Source: Prosopocoilus inquinatus
Lineage: Eukaryota; Arthropoda; Insecta; Coleoptera; Lucanidae
Direction of reading: 5' to 3'
DNA length: 64,000 nucleotides
Assembly: GCA_036172665.1 (NCBI GenBank)
Contig: CM069878.1
Span: forward strand, 20,036,501 to 20,100,500
Below, piece after piece: positions 27,201 to 38,667 of the stretch (positions are counted from its first letter, which is position 1; every line of letters begins with the position of its first letter). The translations under genes and the position numbers were made by a program. A model generated the notes under the pieces. It was not told the origin of the DNA. It made no database searches and saw only the letters and a list, made by a program, of their open reading frames with translations.

Positions 27201-30200
27201 TTTTGAACGAAACAACACGTGCTAGCGTTATTCCTGTCATGTATCTAATCGTTCTTTACTACCTGTCATGTTATTTAACGTTTCAATGGACTCCAGTAAC
27301 TCTGATGTGTGATACGAAGTTCTCGGACGCAGCAAGAGCTGGAAATAGTTTTGAACGACACAACACGTGCTAGCGTTGTTCCTGTGATGTATCTAATCGA
27401 TCTTTACTATCTATCATGTTATTTGACGCTTTGATCGGCTCCAGTAACTCTGATGTGAGATACGAAGTTCTCGGTCGCAGCAGAAGCTCAAAATAGTTTT
27501 GAACGAAACAACACGTGTTAGCGTTGTTCCTGTCATGTATCTAATCGCTCTTTACTACCTGTCATGTTATTTAACGTTTCAATGGACTCCAGTAACTCTG
27601 ATGTGAGATACGAAGTTCTCGGACGCAGCAGGAGCTGGAAATAATTTTGAACGAAACAACACGTGCTAGCGTTGTTCTTGTGATGTATCTAATCAATCTT
27701 TAATATTTATCATGTTATTTGAGGTTTCGATTGACTCCAGTAACTCTGATGTGAGATACGAAGTTCTCGGACGCAGCAGAAGCTGGAAATAGTTTTGAAC
27801 GAAACAACACGTGCTAGCGTTATTCCTGTCATGTATCTAATCGTTCTTTACTACCTGTCATGTTATTAAACGTTTCAATGGACTCCAGTAACTCTGATGT
27901 GAGATACGAAGTTCTCGGACGCAGCAGAAGCTGGAAACAGTTTTGAACGAAACAACACATGTTAACGTTGTTCCTGTCGTTTATCTAATCGATCTTTACT
28001 ATTTATCATGTTATTTGACGTTTCAATTGACTCCATTGAGCATGATGTAAGATACAGTTCTTCCGGGCGCACCAAAAGTTGGAAAGAGTTTAGAACTAAA
28101 CAACACGTATTAGCGTTGTTCCTGTGATGTATCTAATGGATCTTTACTATTTATCATGTTATTTGAGGTTTCGATGGACTCCAGTAACTCTGATGTGAGA
28201 TACGAAGTTCTCAGACGCAGCAGAAGCTGGAAATAGTTTTGAACGAAACAACACCTGTTAGCGTTGTTCCTGTGATGTATCTAATCGATCTTTACTATTT
28301 ATCATGTTATTTGACGTTTTATCGGCTCCAGTAACTCTGATGTGAGAATCGAAAATTTCGGACTCAGAAGTAGCTGGCAATAGTTTTGAGCGAAACAACA
28401 CGTGTTAGCATTGTTCTTGTCATGTATCTAATCGTTCTTTACAACCTGTCATGTTATTTAACGTTTCAATGGACTCCAGTAACTCTGATGTGAGATACGA
28501 AATTTTCGGACGCAGCAGGAGCTGGAAATAGTTTTGAACGAAACAACACGTGCTAGCGTTGTTCCTGTGATGTATCTAATCGATCTTTACTATTTATCAT
28601 GTTATTTGAGGTTTCGATGGACTCCAGTAACTCTGATGTGAGATACGAAATTCTCGGACTCAACAGGAGCTGGAAATAGTTTTGAACGAAACAACACGTG
28701 TTAGCGTTGTTCCTGTCATGTATCTAATCGTTCTTTACTACCTGTCATGTTATTTAACGTTTCAATGGACTCCAGTAACTCTGATGTGTGATACGAAGTT
28801 CTCGGACGCAGCAGGAGCTAGAAATAGTTTTGAACGACACAACACGTGCTAGCGTTTTTCCTGTGATGTATCTAATCGATCTTTACTATTTATCATCTGA
28901 TTTGAAGTTTCAATGGACTCCAGTGAGCATGATGTGAGATACAATTTTTCCGGGCGCACCAAAAATTGGAAATAGTTTAGAACTAAACAACACGTATTAG
29001 CGTTGTTCCTTTGAAGTATCTAATCGATCTTTACTATTTATCACATTATTTCAAGTTTTTATCGGCTCCAGTAACTCTGATATGAGATACGAAGTTCTCG
29101 GACGCAGCAGGAGCTGGAAATAGTTTTGAACGAAAGAACACGTGCTAGCGTTTTTCCTGTGATGTATCTAATCGATCTTTACTTTTTATCATGTTATTTG
29201 GGGTTTCGATGGACTCCAGTAACTCTGATGTGAGATACGAATTTCTCGGACGCAACAGAAGCTGGAAATAGTTTTGAACGAAACAACACGTGTTAGCGTT
29301 GCTCCTGCCGTGTATCTAATCGATCTTTACTATTTATCATCTTATTTGACGTTTCAATGGACTCCAGTGAGCATGATGTGAGATAAAATTTTTCCGGGCG
29401 CACCAAAAGTTGGAAATAGTTTAGAACTAAACAACACGTATTAGCGTTGTTCCTGTGAAGTGTCTAATCGATCTTTACTATTTATCATATTACTTCAAGT
29501 TTTTATCGGCTCCAGAAACTCTGATATGAGATACGATGTTCTCGGACGCAGCAGAAGCTGGAAATAGTTTTGAACGAAACGACACGTCCTAGCGTTGTTC
29601 CTGTCATGTATCTAATCGATCTTTACTATTTATCATGTTATTTGACGTTTCGATGGACTCCATTAACTCTGATGTGAGATATGAAGTTCTCGGACGCAGC
29701 AGAAGCTGGAAATAGTTTTGAACGATACAACACGTGTTAGCGTTGTTCCTGTGTTGTATTTTAATCGATCTTTACTATTTATCATATTTGACGTTTTGAT
29801 CGGCTCCAGTAACTCTGATGTGAGATACGATGTTCTCGGACGCAGCAGATGCTGGAAATAGTTTTGAACGAAATAACACGTGATAGCGTTGTTTCTCTGA
29901 TGTATCTAATCGATCTTTATTATTTATCATATTATTTGACGTTTCGACCGGCTCCAGTAACTCTGATGTTAGATACGAAGATTTCGGACTCAGAAGAAGC
30001 TGGAAATAGTTTTGAACGAAACAACACGTGCTAGCGTTGTTCCTGTGATGTATCTAATCGATGTTTACTATTTATCAAGTTATTTGAAGTTTCGATGGAC
30101 TCCAGTAACTCTGATGTGAGATACGAAGTTCTCGGACGCAGCAGAAGCTCCAAATAGTTTTGAACGAAACAACACGTGTTAGCGTTGTTCCTTTGAAGTA

Positions 30201-30517
30201 TCTAATCGATCTTTACTATTTATCACATTATTTCAAGTTTTTATCGGCTCCAGTAACTCTGATGTGAGATACGAAGTTCTCGCACGCAGCAGGAGCTGGA
30301 AATAGTTTTGAACGAAACAACACGTGTTAGCGTTGTTCCTGTCATGTATCTAATCGTTCTTTACTACCTGTCATGTTATTTAACGTTTCAATGGACTCCA
30401 GTAACTCTGATGTGAGATACGATGTTCTCGGACGCAGCAGAAGCTGGAAATAGTTTTGAACGAAACAACACGGGCTAGCGTTGTTCCTGTGATGTATCTA
30501 ATCGATCTTTACTATTT
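21261..30517 (+). repeat. Copy B of 9.7-kb tandem satellite duplication
   Basis: It is nearly identical to copy A. By eye only scattered single-base differences are seen (for example near 23321, 25436, 25751 and 27731), plus three missing monomers and one altered patch near 27060-27300 that looks like exchange with a neighbouring monomer type. The end is marked by the rare CACGGGCTAGCG at 30469, matching 21213 at the end of copy A. The similarity implies a very recent duplication or an assembly effect. Confidence 0.85.
24862..24916. repeat. Second copy of the double hairpin
   Basis: It has the same two stems and loops as at 15458-15512, exactly 9,404 bp downstream. It is present because the 9.7-kb block was duplicated after the fold-back event. 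Confidence 0.85.
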
Positions 30518-32119
30518 ATCATATTATTTGAAGTTTTGATCGGCTCCAGTAACTCTGATGTGAGATACGAAGTTCTCGGACGCAGCAGAAGCTGGAAATA
30601 GTTTTGAACGAAACAACACGTGTTAGCATTGTTCCTGTGATGTATCTAATCGATTTTTACTATTTATCATGTTATTTGATTTTTCGATGGACTCCAGTAA
30701 CTCTGATATTAGATACGAAGTTCTCGGACGCAGCAGGAGCTGAAAATAATTTTGATCGAAACAACACGTGTTAGCGTTGTTTCTCTGATGTATCTAATCG
30801 ATCTTTACCATCTATCATATTATTTGACGTTTCGACCGGCGCCAGTAACTCTGATGTGAGATACGAAGTTCTCGGACGCAGCAGAAGCTGGAAATAGTTT
30901 TGAACGAAACAACACGTGCTAGCGTTGTTCCTGTGATGTATCTAATCGATTTGTACTATTTATCATGTTATTTGATTTTTCGATGGACTCCAGTAACTCT
31001 GATGTGAGATACAAATTTCTCGGACGCAGCAGCGGCTGGAAATAATTTTGAACGAAACAGCACGTGTTAGCGTTGTTCCTGTCATGTATCTAATCGATCT
31101 TTACTATTTGTCATGTTATTTGACGTTTCGATGAACTCAACTAACTCTGATGTGAGACACGAAGTTCTCGGACGCAGCAGGAGCTGAAAATAGTTTTGAA
31201 CGAAACAACACGTGCTAGCGTTGTTCCTGTGATGCATCTAATCGATCTTTACTATTTACAATGTTATTTGAGGTTTCGATGGACTCCAGTAACTCTGATG
31301 TGAGATACGAATTTCTCGGACGCGACAGGAGCTGGAAATAGTTTTGAACGAAACAACACGTGTTAGCGTTGTTCCTGTGATGTATCTAATCGATCTTTTC
31401 TATTTATCATATTATTTCAAGTTTTTATCGGCTCCAGTAACTCTGACATGAGATACGAAGTTCTCGGACGCAGCAGAAGCTGGAAATAGTTTTGAACGAA
31501 ACAACACGTGCTAGCGTTGTTCCTGTGATGTATCTAATCGATTTGTACTATTTATCATGTTATTTGATTTTTCGATGGACTCCAGTAACTCTGATGTGAG
31601 ATACAAATTTCTCGGACGCAGCAGCAGCTGGAAATAATTTTGAACGAAACAGCACGTGTTAGCGTTGTTCCTGTCATGTATCTAATCGATCTTTACTATT
31701 TATCATGTTATTTGACGTTTCGATGAACTCCACTAACTCTGATGTGAGACACGAATTTCTCGGACGCAGCAGGAGCTGGACATAGTTTTGAACGAAACAA
31801 CACGTGCTATCGTTGTTCCTGTGATATATCTAATCGTTCTTTACTACCTATCATGTCATTTAACGTTTCAATGGACTCCAGTAACTCTGATGTGAGATAC
31901 GAAGTTCTCGGACGCAGCATTAGCTTGAAATAGTTTTGAACGAAACAACACGTGCTAGCGTTGTTCCTGTGATGTATCTAATCGATCTTTACTATTTATC
32001 ATATTATTTCAAGTCTTTATGGGCTCCAGTAACTCTGATATGAGATACGAATTTCTCGGACGCAGCATGAGCTGGAAACAGTTTTGAACGAAACAACACG
32101 TGTTAGCGTTGTTCCTGTC
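30471..32119 (+). repeat. 1.64-kb satellite block shared across the element
   Basis: This stretch aligns without indels to 51621-53269 at a constant offset of 21,150 bp, and again to about 62570-64000. The shared markers include CGGGCTAGCG at 30471 and 51621, and GCATTAGCTTGAAATAG near 31918 and 53068. By eye there are about 13 differences in about 1,640 bp. The matching copies lie on opposite sides of the retrotransposon. Confidence 0.8.
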
Positions 32120-35100
32120 ATGTATCTAATCGATCTTTACTATTTAACATGTTGTTTGACGTTTTGATCGGCTCCAGTAACTCTGACATTAGATACGAAG
32201 TTCTCGGACGCAGCAGGAGCTGGAAATAGTTTTGAACGAAACAACACGTGCTAGCGTTGTTCCTGTGATATATCTAATCGATCTTAACTATTTATCATGT
32301 TATTTGACGTTTTGATCGGCTCCAGTAACTCTGATGTGAGATACGAAGTTCTCGGACGCATCAGAAGCTGGAAATGATTTTGAACGAAACAACACGTGTT
32401 AGCGTTGTTCCTGTGAAGTATCTAATAGATCTTTACTATCTATCATGTTATTTGACGTTTCGATGTACTCCAGTAACTCTGGTGTGAGATAAGAAGTTCC
32501 CGGACGCAGCATCAGCTGGAAATATTTATGAACGAAGCAACACGTAGTGGCGTTATTCCTGTGATATGTCTAATGGATCCTTGACTATCTGTCATGTTAT
32601 TTGACGCTTTGATCGGCTCCAGTACCTCTGATGTGAGATACGAAATTGCCGGACGCAGCAGGAGCTGGAAATAGTTTTGAACGAAACAACAGGTGTTAGC
32701 ATTGTTCCTGTGATGTATCTAATCGATCTTTACTATTTATCATATTATTTCAAGTTTTTATCGGCTCCAGTAACTCTGATGTGAGATACGAAGTTCTCGG
32801 ACGCAGCAGAAGCTGGAAATAGTTTTGAACGAAATACAAGTGTTAGCGTTGTTCCTGTGATGTATCTAATAGATCTTTACTATTTATCATGTTATTTGAC
32901 GTTTTGATCGTCTCCAGTAACTCTGATGTGAGATACGATGTTCTCGGACGCAGCAGAAGCTGGAAATAGTTTTGATCGAAGCAACACGTGTTAGCGTTGT
33001 TTCTCTGATGTATCTAATCGATCTTTACGATCTGTCATATTATTTGACGTTTCGACCGGCTCCGGTAACTCTGATGTTAGATACGCAGATTTCGGACTCG
33101 GAAGAAGCTGGAAATAGTTTTGAACGAAACAACACGTGTTAGCGTTGTTCCTGTCATGTATCTAATCGTTCTTTACTACCTGTCATGTCATTTAACGTTT
33201 CAATGGACTCCAGTAACTCTGATGTGAGATACGAAGTTCTCGGACGCAGCAGCAGCTGGAAATAGTTTTGAACGAAACAACACGTGTTAACGTTGCTCCT
33301 GTCATGTATCTAATCGATCTTTACTATTTATCATGTTATTTGAAGTTTCAATGGACTCCAGTGAGTCTGATGTGAGATACAATTTTTCCGGGCGCACCAA
33401 AAGTTGGAAATAGTTTAGAACTAAACAACACGTATTAGCGTTCTTCCTGTGAAGTATCTAATCGATCTTTACTATTTATCATATTATTTCAAGTTTTATC
33501 GGCTCCAGTAACTCTAATATGAGATACGAAGTTCTCGGACGCAGGAGCAGCTGGAAATAGTTTTGAACGAAACAACACGCGTTAGCGTTGTTCCTGTCAT
33601 GTGTCTAATCGATCTTTACTATTTATCATGTTATTTGACGTTTCGATGAACTCCAGTAACTCTGATGTGAGACACGAAGTTCTCGGACGCAGCAGGAGCT
33701 GGAAATAGTTTTGAACGAAACAACACGTGCTAGCGTTGTTCCTGTGATGTATCTAATCGATCTTTACTATTTATCATGTTATTTGACGTTTTGATCGGCT
33801 CCAGTAACTCTGATGTGAGATTAGAAAATTTCGGACTCAGAAGTAGCTGGCAATAGTTTTGAACGAAACAACACGTGTTAGCGTTGTTCCTGTCATGTAT
33901 CTAATCGATCTTTACTATTTATTATGTTATTTGAGGTTTCAATGGACTCCAGTAACTCTGATGTGAGATACGAAGTTCTCGGACGCAGCAGAAGCTGGAA
34001 ATTGTTTTGAACGAAACAACACGTGTTAGCGTTGTTCCTGTGATGTATCTAATCGATCTTTACAATTTATCATGTTATTTGACGCTTTGATCGGCTCCAG
34101 TAACTCTGATGTGAGATTAGAAGATTTCGGACTCAGAAGTACCTGGCAATAGTTTTGAACGAAACAACACGTGTTAGCGTTGTTCCTGTCATGTATCTTA
34201 TCGTTCTTTACTACCTGTCATGTCATTTAACGTTTCAATGGACTTCAGTAACTCTGATGTGAGATGCGATGTTCTCGGATGCAGCAGGAGCTGGAAATAG
34301 TTTTGAACGAATCAACAAGTGCTAGCTTTGTTCCTGTGATGTATCTAATCGATTTTTACTATTTATCATGTTATTTGATTTTTCGATGGACTCCAGTAAT
34401 TCTGATGTGAGATACGATGTTCTCGGACGCAGCAGAAGCTGGAAATAGTTTCGAACGAAACAACACGTGTTAGCGTTGTTCCTGTAATGTATCTAATCGA
34501 TCTTTACTATTTATTATGTTATTTGAAGTTTCAATGGACTCCAGTGAGTCTGATGTGAGATACAACTTTTCCGGGCGCACCAAAAGTTGGAAATAGTTTA
34601 GAACTAAACAACACGTATCAGCGTTGTTCCTGTGAAGTATCTAATCGATCTTTACTATTTATCATATTATTTCAAGTTTTTATCGGCTCCAGTAACTCTG
34701 ACATGAGATACGATGTTCTCGGACGCAACAGAAGCTGGAAATAGTTTTGAACGAAACAACACATCCTAGCGTTGTTCCTGTCATGTCTCTAATCGATCTT
34801 TACTATTTATCATGTTATTTGACGTTTCGATGGACTCCATTAACTCTGATGTGAGATACGAAGTTCTCGGACGCAGCAGAATCTGGAAATAGTTTTGAAT
34901 GATACAACACGTGTTAGCGTTGTTCCTGTCATGTATCTTATCGTTCTTTACTACCTGTCATGTCATTTAACGTTTCAATGGACTTCAGTAACTCTGATGT
35001 GAGATGCGATGTTCTCGGATGCAGCAGGAGCTGGAAATAGTTTTGAACGAATCAACAAGTGCTAGCTTTGTTCCTGTGATGTATCTAATCGATTTTTACT

Positions 35101-37255
35101 ATTTATCATGTTATTTGACGTTTTGATCGGCTCCAGTAACTCTGATGTGAGATACGATGTTCTCGGACGCACCAGAAGCTGGAAATAGTTTCGAACGAAA
35201 CAACACGTGTTAGCGTTGTTCCTGTAATGTATCTAATCGATCTTTACTATTTATCATGTTATTTGACGTTTCGATGGACTCCAGTAATTCTGTTAGTGAG
35301 ATGCGAAGTTCTCAGACGCAGCAGAAGCTGGAAATAGTTTTTGAACGAAACAACACGTGTTAGCATTGTTCCTGTGATGTATCTAATCGATCTTTACTAT
35401 TTATCATGTTATTTGACGCTTTGATCGGCTCCAGTAACTCTGATGTGAGATTAGAAGATTTCGGACTCAGAAGTAGCTGGCAATAGTTTTGAAGCTGATT
35501 TTTCGATATACTCCAGTAACTCTGATGTGAGATACGAAGTTCTCGGACGCAGCAGCAGCTGGAAATAGTTTTGAACGAAACAACACGTGTTGACGTTGCT
35601 CCTGTCATGCATCTAATCGATCTTTACTATTTATTATGTTATTTGAAGTTTCAATGGACTCCAGTGAGTCTGATGTGAGATACAACTTTTCCGGGCGCAC
35701 CAAAAGTTGGAAATAGTTTAGAACTAAACAACACGTATCAGCGTTGTTCCTGTGAAGTATCTAATCGATGTTTACTATTTATCATATTATTTCAAGTTTT
35801 TATCGGCTCCAGTAACTCTGATATGAGATACGAAGATCTCGAACTCAGAAGAAGCTGGAAATAGTTTTGAAAGTAATGACACGTGTTAGCGTTGTTCCTG
35901 TGAAGCATCTAATCGATCTTTACTATTTATCATGTTACTTGACGTTTTGATCGGCTCCAGTAACTCTGATGTGAGATACGAAGTTCTCGGACGCAGCAGA
36001 TGCTGGAAATAGTCTTGAACGAAACAACAAGTGCTAGCGTTGTTCCTTTGAAGTATCTAATCGATCTTTACTATTTATCATGTTATTTGACGTTTTGATC
36101 GGCTCCAGTAAGTCTGATGTGAGATACGATGTTCTCGGACGCAGCAGAAGCTGGAAATAATTTTGAATGAAACAACACGTGTTAGCGTTGTTTCTCTGAT
36201 GTATCTAATCGATCCTTACTATCTATCATATTATTTGACGTTTCGACGGGCTCCAGTAACTCTGATGTTAGATACGAGGGTTTCAGACTCAGAAGAAGCT
36301 GGAAATAGTTTTGAACGAAACAACATGTGTTAGCGTTGTTCCTGTAATGTATCTAATCGATCTTTACTATCTGTCATGTTATTTGACGTTTTGATCGGCT
36401 CCAGTACCTCTGATATGAGATACGAATTTCTCGGACGCAGCAGAAGCTGGAAATAGTTTTGAACGAAACAACACGTGTTAGCGTTGTTCCTGTCATGTAT
36501 CTAATCGTTCTTTACTACCCGTCATGTTATTTAACGTTTCAATGGACTCCAGTAACTCTGATGTGAGATACGAAGTTCTCGGACGCAGCAGGAGCTGGAA
36601 ATAGTTTTGAACGAAACAACACGTGCTAGCGTTGTTCCTGTGTTGTATCTAATCGATCTTTACTATTTATCATGTTATTTGACGTTTTGATCGGCTCCAG
36701 TAACTCTGATATGAGATACGAAGTTCTCGGACGCAGCGGGAGCTGGAAATTGTTTTGAACGGAACAACACATGTTAGCGTTGTTACTGTGATGTATCTAA
36801 TCGTTCTTTTCTACCTGTCATGTTATTTAACGTTTCAATGGACTCCAATAACTCTGATGTGAGATACGAATTTCTCGGACGCAGCAGGAGCTGGAAATAG
36901 TTTTGAATGAAACAACACGTGCTAGCGTTGTTCCTGTGATGTATCTAATCGATCTTTACTATTTATCATGTTAATTGAGGTTTCGATGGACTCCAGTAAC
37001 TCTGATGTGAGATACAAAATTCTCGGACGCAGCAGAAGCTGGAAATAGTTTTGAACGAAACAACACGTGTTAGCGTTGTTCCTGTGATGTATCTAATCGA
37101 TCTTTACTATTTATCATGTTACTTGACGTTTTGATCGGCTCCAGTAACTCAGATATGATATACGAAGATTTCGGACTCAGAAGAAGCTGGAAATAGTTTT
37201 GAACGAAACAACACGTGTTAGCGTTGTTCCTGTGTTGTATCTAATCGATCTTTAC

Positions 37256-37301
37256 TATTTATCATGTCAAATAACATGATAAATATATCATGTTATTTGA
37301 C
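37256..37301. repeat. Independent double hairpin in satellite
   Basis: This is a second fold-back scar of the same design. One 12-bp stem (37256-37267 with 37274-37285) has a 6-nt loop CAAATA. An overlapping 16-bp stem (37266-37281 with 37286-37301) has a 4-nt loop AATA. The arms derive from the local TATTTATCATG...TTATTTGAC form of the monomer, so this is not a copy of the scar at 15458. It lies about 240 bp upstream of the retrotransposon. Confidence 0.85.
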
Positions 37302-37534
37302 GTTTTGACCGGCTCTAGTAACTCTGATATGAGATACGAAGATTTCGGACTCAGAAGAAGCTGGAAATAGTTTTGCAAGTAATGACACGTGTTAGCGTTG
37401 TTCCTGTGAAGTATCTAATCGATCTTTACTATTTATCATGTTAGTTGACGTTTTGATCGGCTCCAGTAACTCTGATGTGAGATAGGAAGTTCTCGGACGC
37501 AGCAGAAGCTGGAAATAGTTTTGAACGAAACAAC

Positions 37535-37538
37535 ACGT
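37535..37538. repeat. Target site duplication, left (ACGT)
   Basis: The satellite reads CAAC-ACGT directly before the LTR, and ACGT is repeated at 44519-44522 directly after the other LTR, followed by GTTAGCG. Removing the element and one ACGT restores the ordinary monomer sequence AACAACACGTGTTAGCG. A 4-bp duplication fits Ty3/gypsy integrases. Confidence 0.93.
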
Positions 37539-37784
37539 TGTGACGATTTGTATATATTTAGGTTGGCACTTTGTTGTAATTCCATTTTTGCCGTTTGGCA
37601 CCACTTCTTTCTTCCTCCCTTCCCTTGCGCTTTTATTTGAATGATAAGGTGCTCTTTACCGTCTCTTCTGTGTTGGCCTCTCGGCATAAATTAGTGCCGC
37701 GCTATTTCAAAGAAAGTTGAATTAAGTTAAATTTTTAATTTGTATTTAAATGTACGTGTAAAGTTTCGTGGAATTCCACCAGGC

Positions 37785-37790
37785 TATAAT
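37785..37790 (+). promoter_or_regulatory. Putative TATA box of the 5' LTR
   Basis: TATAAT lies in CCAGGCTATAATTATTTT and is repeated at 44061 in the 3' LTR. It sits about 118 bp upstream of the AATAAA signal, a plausible U3/R spacing. No transcription start has been shown. Confidence 0.4.
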
Positions 37791-37902
37791 TATTTTACTG
37801 TTTTGCCATCATTTAGTTGAATTACGTAACGCATTTCAAGACCTTTTGGTCTTTCGCCTGCCTGAGCAACGTACCATTTATTATTTTGTGTTACACGCCG
37901 CT

Positions 37903-37908
37903 AATAAA
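37903..37908 (+). promoter_or_regulatory. Putative polyadenylation signal in LTR
   Basis: AATAAA occurs in GCCGCTAATAAATTAG, with the corresponding copy at 44179-44184 in the 3' LTR, where it could direct 3' end formation of the genomic RNA. Confidence 0.4.
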
Positions 37909-38250
37909 TTAGTTCTCTTGCCGATATGCAGTTTCTTTGCACTCTTTTGCTTCTGTGCTTCAATTACGATTTTTTTTTCGGACATTTCTATTCCGGTCCG
38001 TCGAGGGACCACACGAGGCATACTTTTAGTTTGGTTCTTGGCTGCGGGGATTTCCTCGACTGGCGCCCATTTCCAGTAACTTCCGTGTCACCCACGAAAA
38101 CCGCTCTCCGCTTTTCTTTTTCTGTTGTGAGCAAGCCGGAGCCAAGAGTCGTCCGTCCGTTTTTTTGTCATCATCTTCCGAGCACGGATTCGGCTGTCTT
38201 GCAAGATTTTTGAATCAGCATGTAAGTACTTGTGACGTAACAAGTATTTT

Positions 38251-38265
38251 TGGCGCCCAACGTGG
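38251..38265 (+). promoter_or_regulatory. Primer binding site, tRNA-Lys
   Basis: TGGCGCCCAACGTGG starts 8 nt after the end of the 5' LTR. It is complementary to the 3' end of an animal tRNA-Lys that finishes in CCACGTTGGGCG plus the added CCA, over 15 nt. It primes minus-strand DNA synthesis. The 8-nt gap from the LTR (AGTATTTT) is longer than in many elements. Confidence 0.85.
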
Positions 38266-38667
38266 TTTTTGATTGTTGCGTAATTAGTTATCGATGGTTA
38301 CGAACCTTAGGCAGAAGGAGAAATCGTATAATTATTCATCATCTGATCTGATTACGTATTCAGTTAACGCCTATAGAGAATTTAAGTACGCGTACGCATT
38401 TTTGTGGTTCGCCGCGTTCTTCGTAAACAAGTCCCAGGTATCTTTTTGCTGGACGCGCTTATCGCTCTGCATAGTCGTTTACTTTTTCTGGCAACATTTA
38501 ATTCTCTTCGTGTTTACTAAAATAAATGTACGATGTAAAATTTCAATAGTTGGATTGCGTGAAATTTTCGGTTGTTATTTACGTTTGTTTCATAACCCCC
38601 GTTGTTGTTTGAGGGAGGGAGTGTATATTTGATCGTGTGTACTGTTTTGTTCCCCTGTTTCGCAAAA
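38266..38667 (+). other. Untranslated leader between PBS and gag
   Basis: About 400 bp of AT-rich leader. It holds one upstream open frame (38294-38632, listed separately) and a purine-rich stretch GAGGGAGGGAGTG at 38611-38623 that resembles the real polypurine tract. No known packaging signal is recognisable. Confidence 0.6.
38294..38632 (+). CDS. Leader ORF, 112 aa, probably not a gene
   Basis: An ATG at 38294 in fair context (ATCGATGG) opens a 112-codon frame ahead of gag and ends inside the region that precedes the likely gag start. The product would be rich in F, Y, W and L, with a hydrophobic stretch around residues 55-75 that could span a membrane. I recognise no family. In a leader this AT-rich, aromatic-rich translations arise by chance, so it may be no more than an upstream ORF that dampens gag translation. 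Checking whether other copies of the family keep it open would decide. Confidence 0.15.
   Translation: MVTNLRQKEKSYNYSSSDLITYSVNAYREFKYAYAFLWFAAFFVNKSQVSFCWTRLSLCIVVYFFWQHLILFVFTKINVRCKISIVGLREIFGCYLRLFHNPRCCLREGVYI

Larger units (their letters stand above)
1..37534 (+). repeat. Left satellite array, ~148-bp monomer
   Basis: This is a continuous head-to-tail array. The landmark AGTAACTCTGATGTGAGATA or its variants recurs at 1, 149, 297 and 445, which gives a 148-bp monomer and about 253 copies. Each monomer runs through recognisable segments: AGTAACTCTGATG, GAAGTTCTCGGACGCAGCAG, AGCTGGAAATAGTTTTGAACG, AACAACACGTG, TAGCGTTGTTCCTGT, ATCTAATCGAT, TATCATGTTATTTGA, then a TTTCGATGGACTCC or TTTTGATCGGCTCC end. 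Monomers differ mostly by substitutions plus a few deletions. All copies keep the same orientation apart from short fold-back scars near 15470, 24875 and 37267. No gene is visible. Short open frames inside the array are by-products of the 148-bp period, which is not a multiple of three. Location at a centromere or in heterochromatin is an inference from array size and monomer length. Confidence 0.97.
37539..38242 (+). repeat. 5' LTR (704 bp, internally deleted)
   Basis: It begins TGTGACGATTTG and ends GTGACGTAACA, keeping the TG...CA termini. It matches the 3' LTR except for eight substitutions and one large deletion. At 37685 the sequence jumps over 622 bases that are present in the 3' LTR (43349-43970) and carries a 9-nt filler, ATAAATTAG (37686-37694). 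A newly integrated element should have identical LTRs, so the deletion happened after insertion. The TATA-like and AATAAA-like signals remain; the missing part is most of U3. Confidence 0.95.

Noticed and set aside
20593..30034. Identical 61-codon plus-strand open frames at 20593 and 29849
   Set aside because: They are satellite sequence copied by the 9.7-kb duplication. They are useful as an offset marker but not as genes.
1..37534. Possible CRISPR array because of regular repeats
   Set aside because: The whole 148-bp unit is repeated with no unique spacers, and the context is eukaryotic.
37680..37700. 5' LTR deletion explained as a spliced-out intron
   Set aside because: The missing segment does not begin with GT and end with AG, and the junction has an inverted 9-nt filler.
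37768..38213. Open frames within both LTRs (for example 37768-38079, 44044-44355 and 43258-43764)
   Set aside because: They start at non-ATG codons or overlap each other in different frames. They are present only as LTR copies and show no recognisable domains.
38611..38623. Second polypurine tract ahead of gag
   Set aside because: It is similar in composition but is not next to an LTR, and central tracts are not usual in this family. Chance is more likely.
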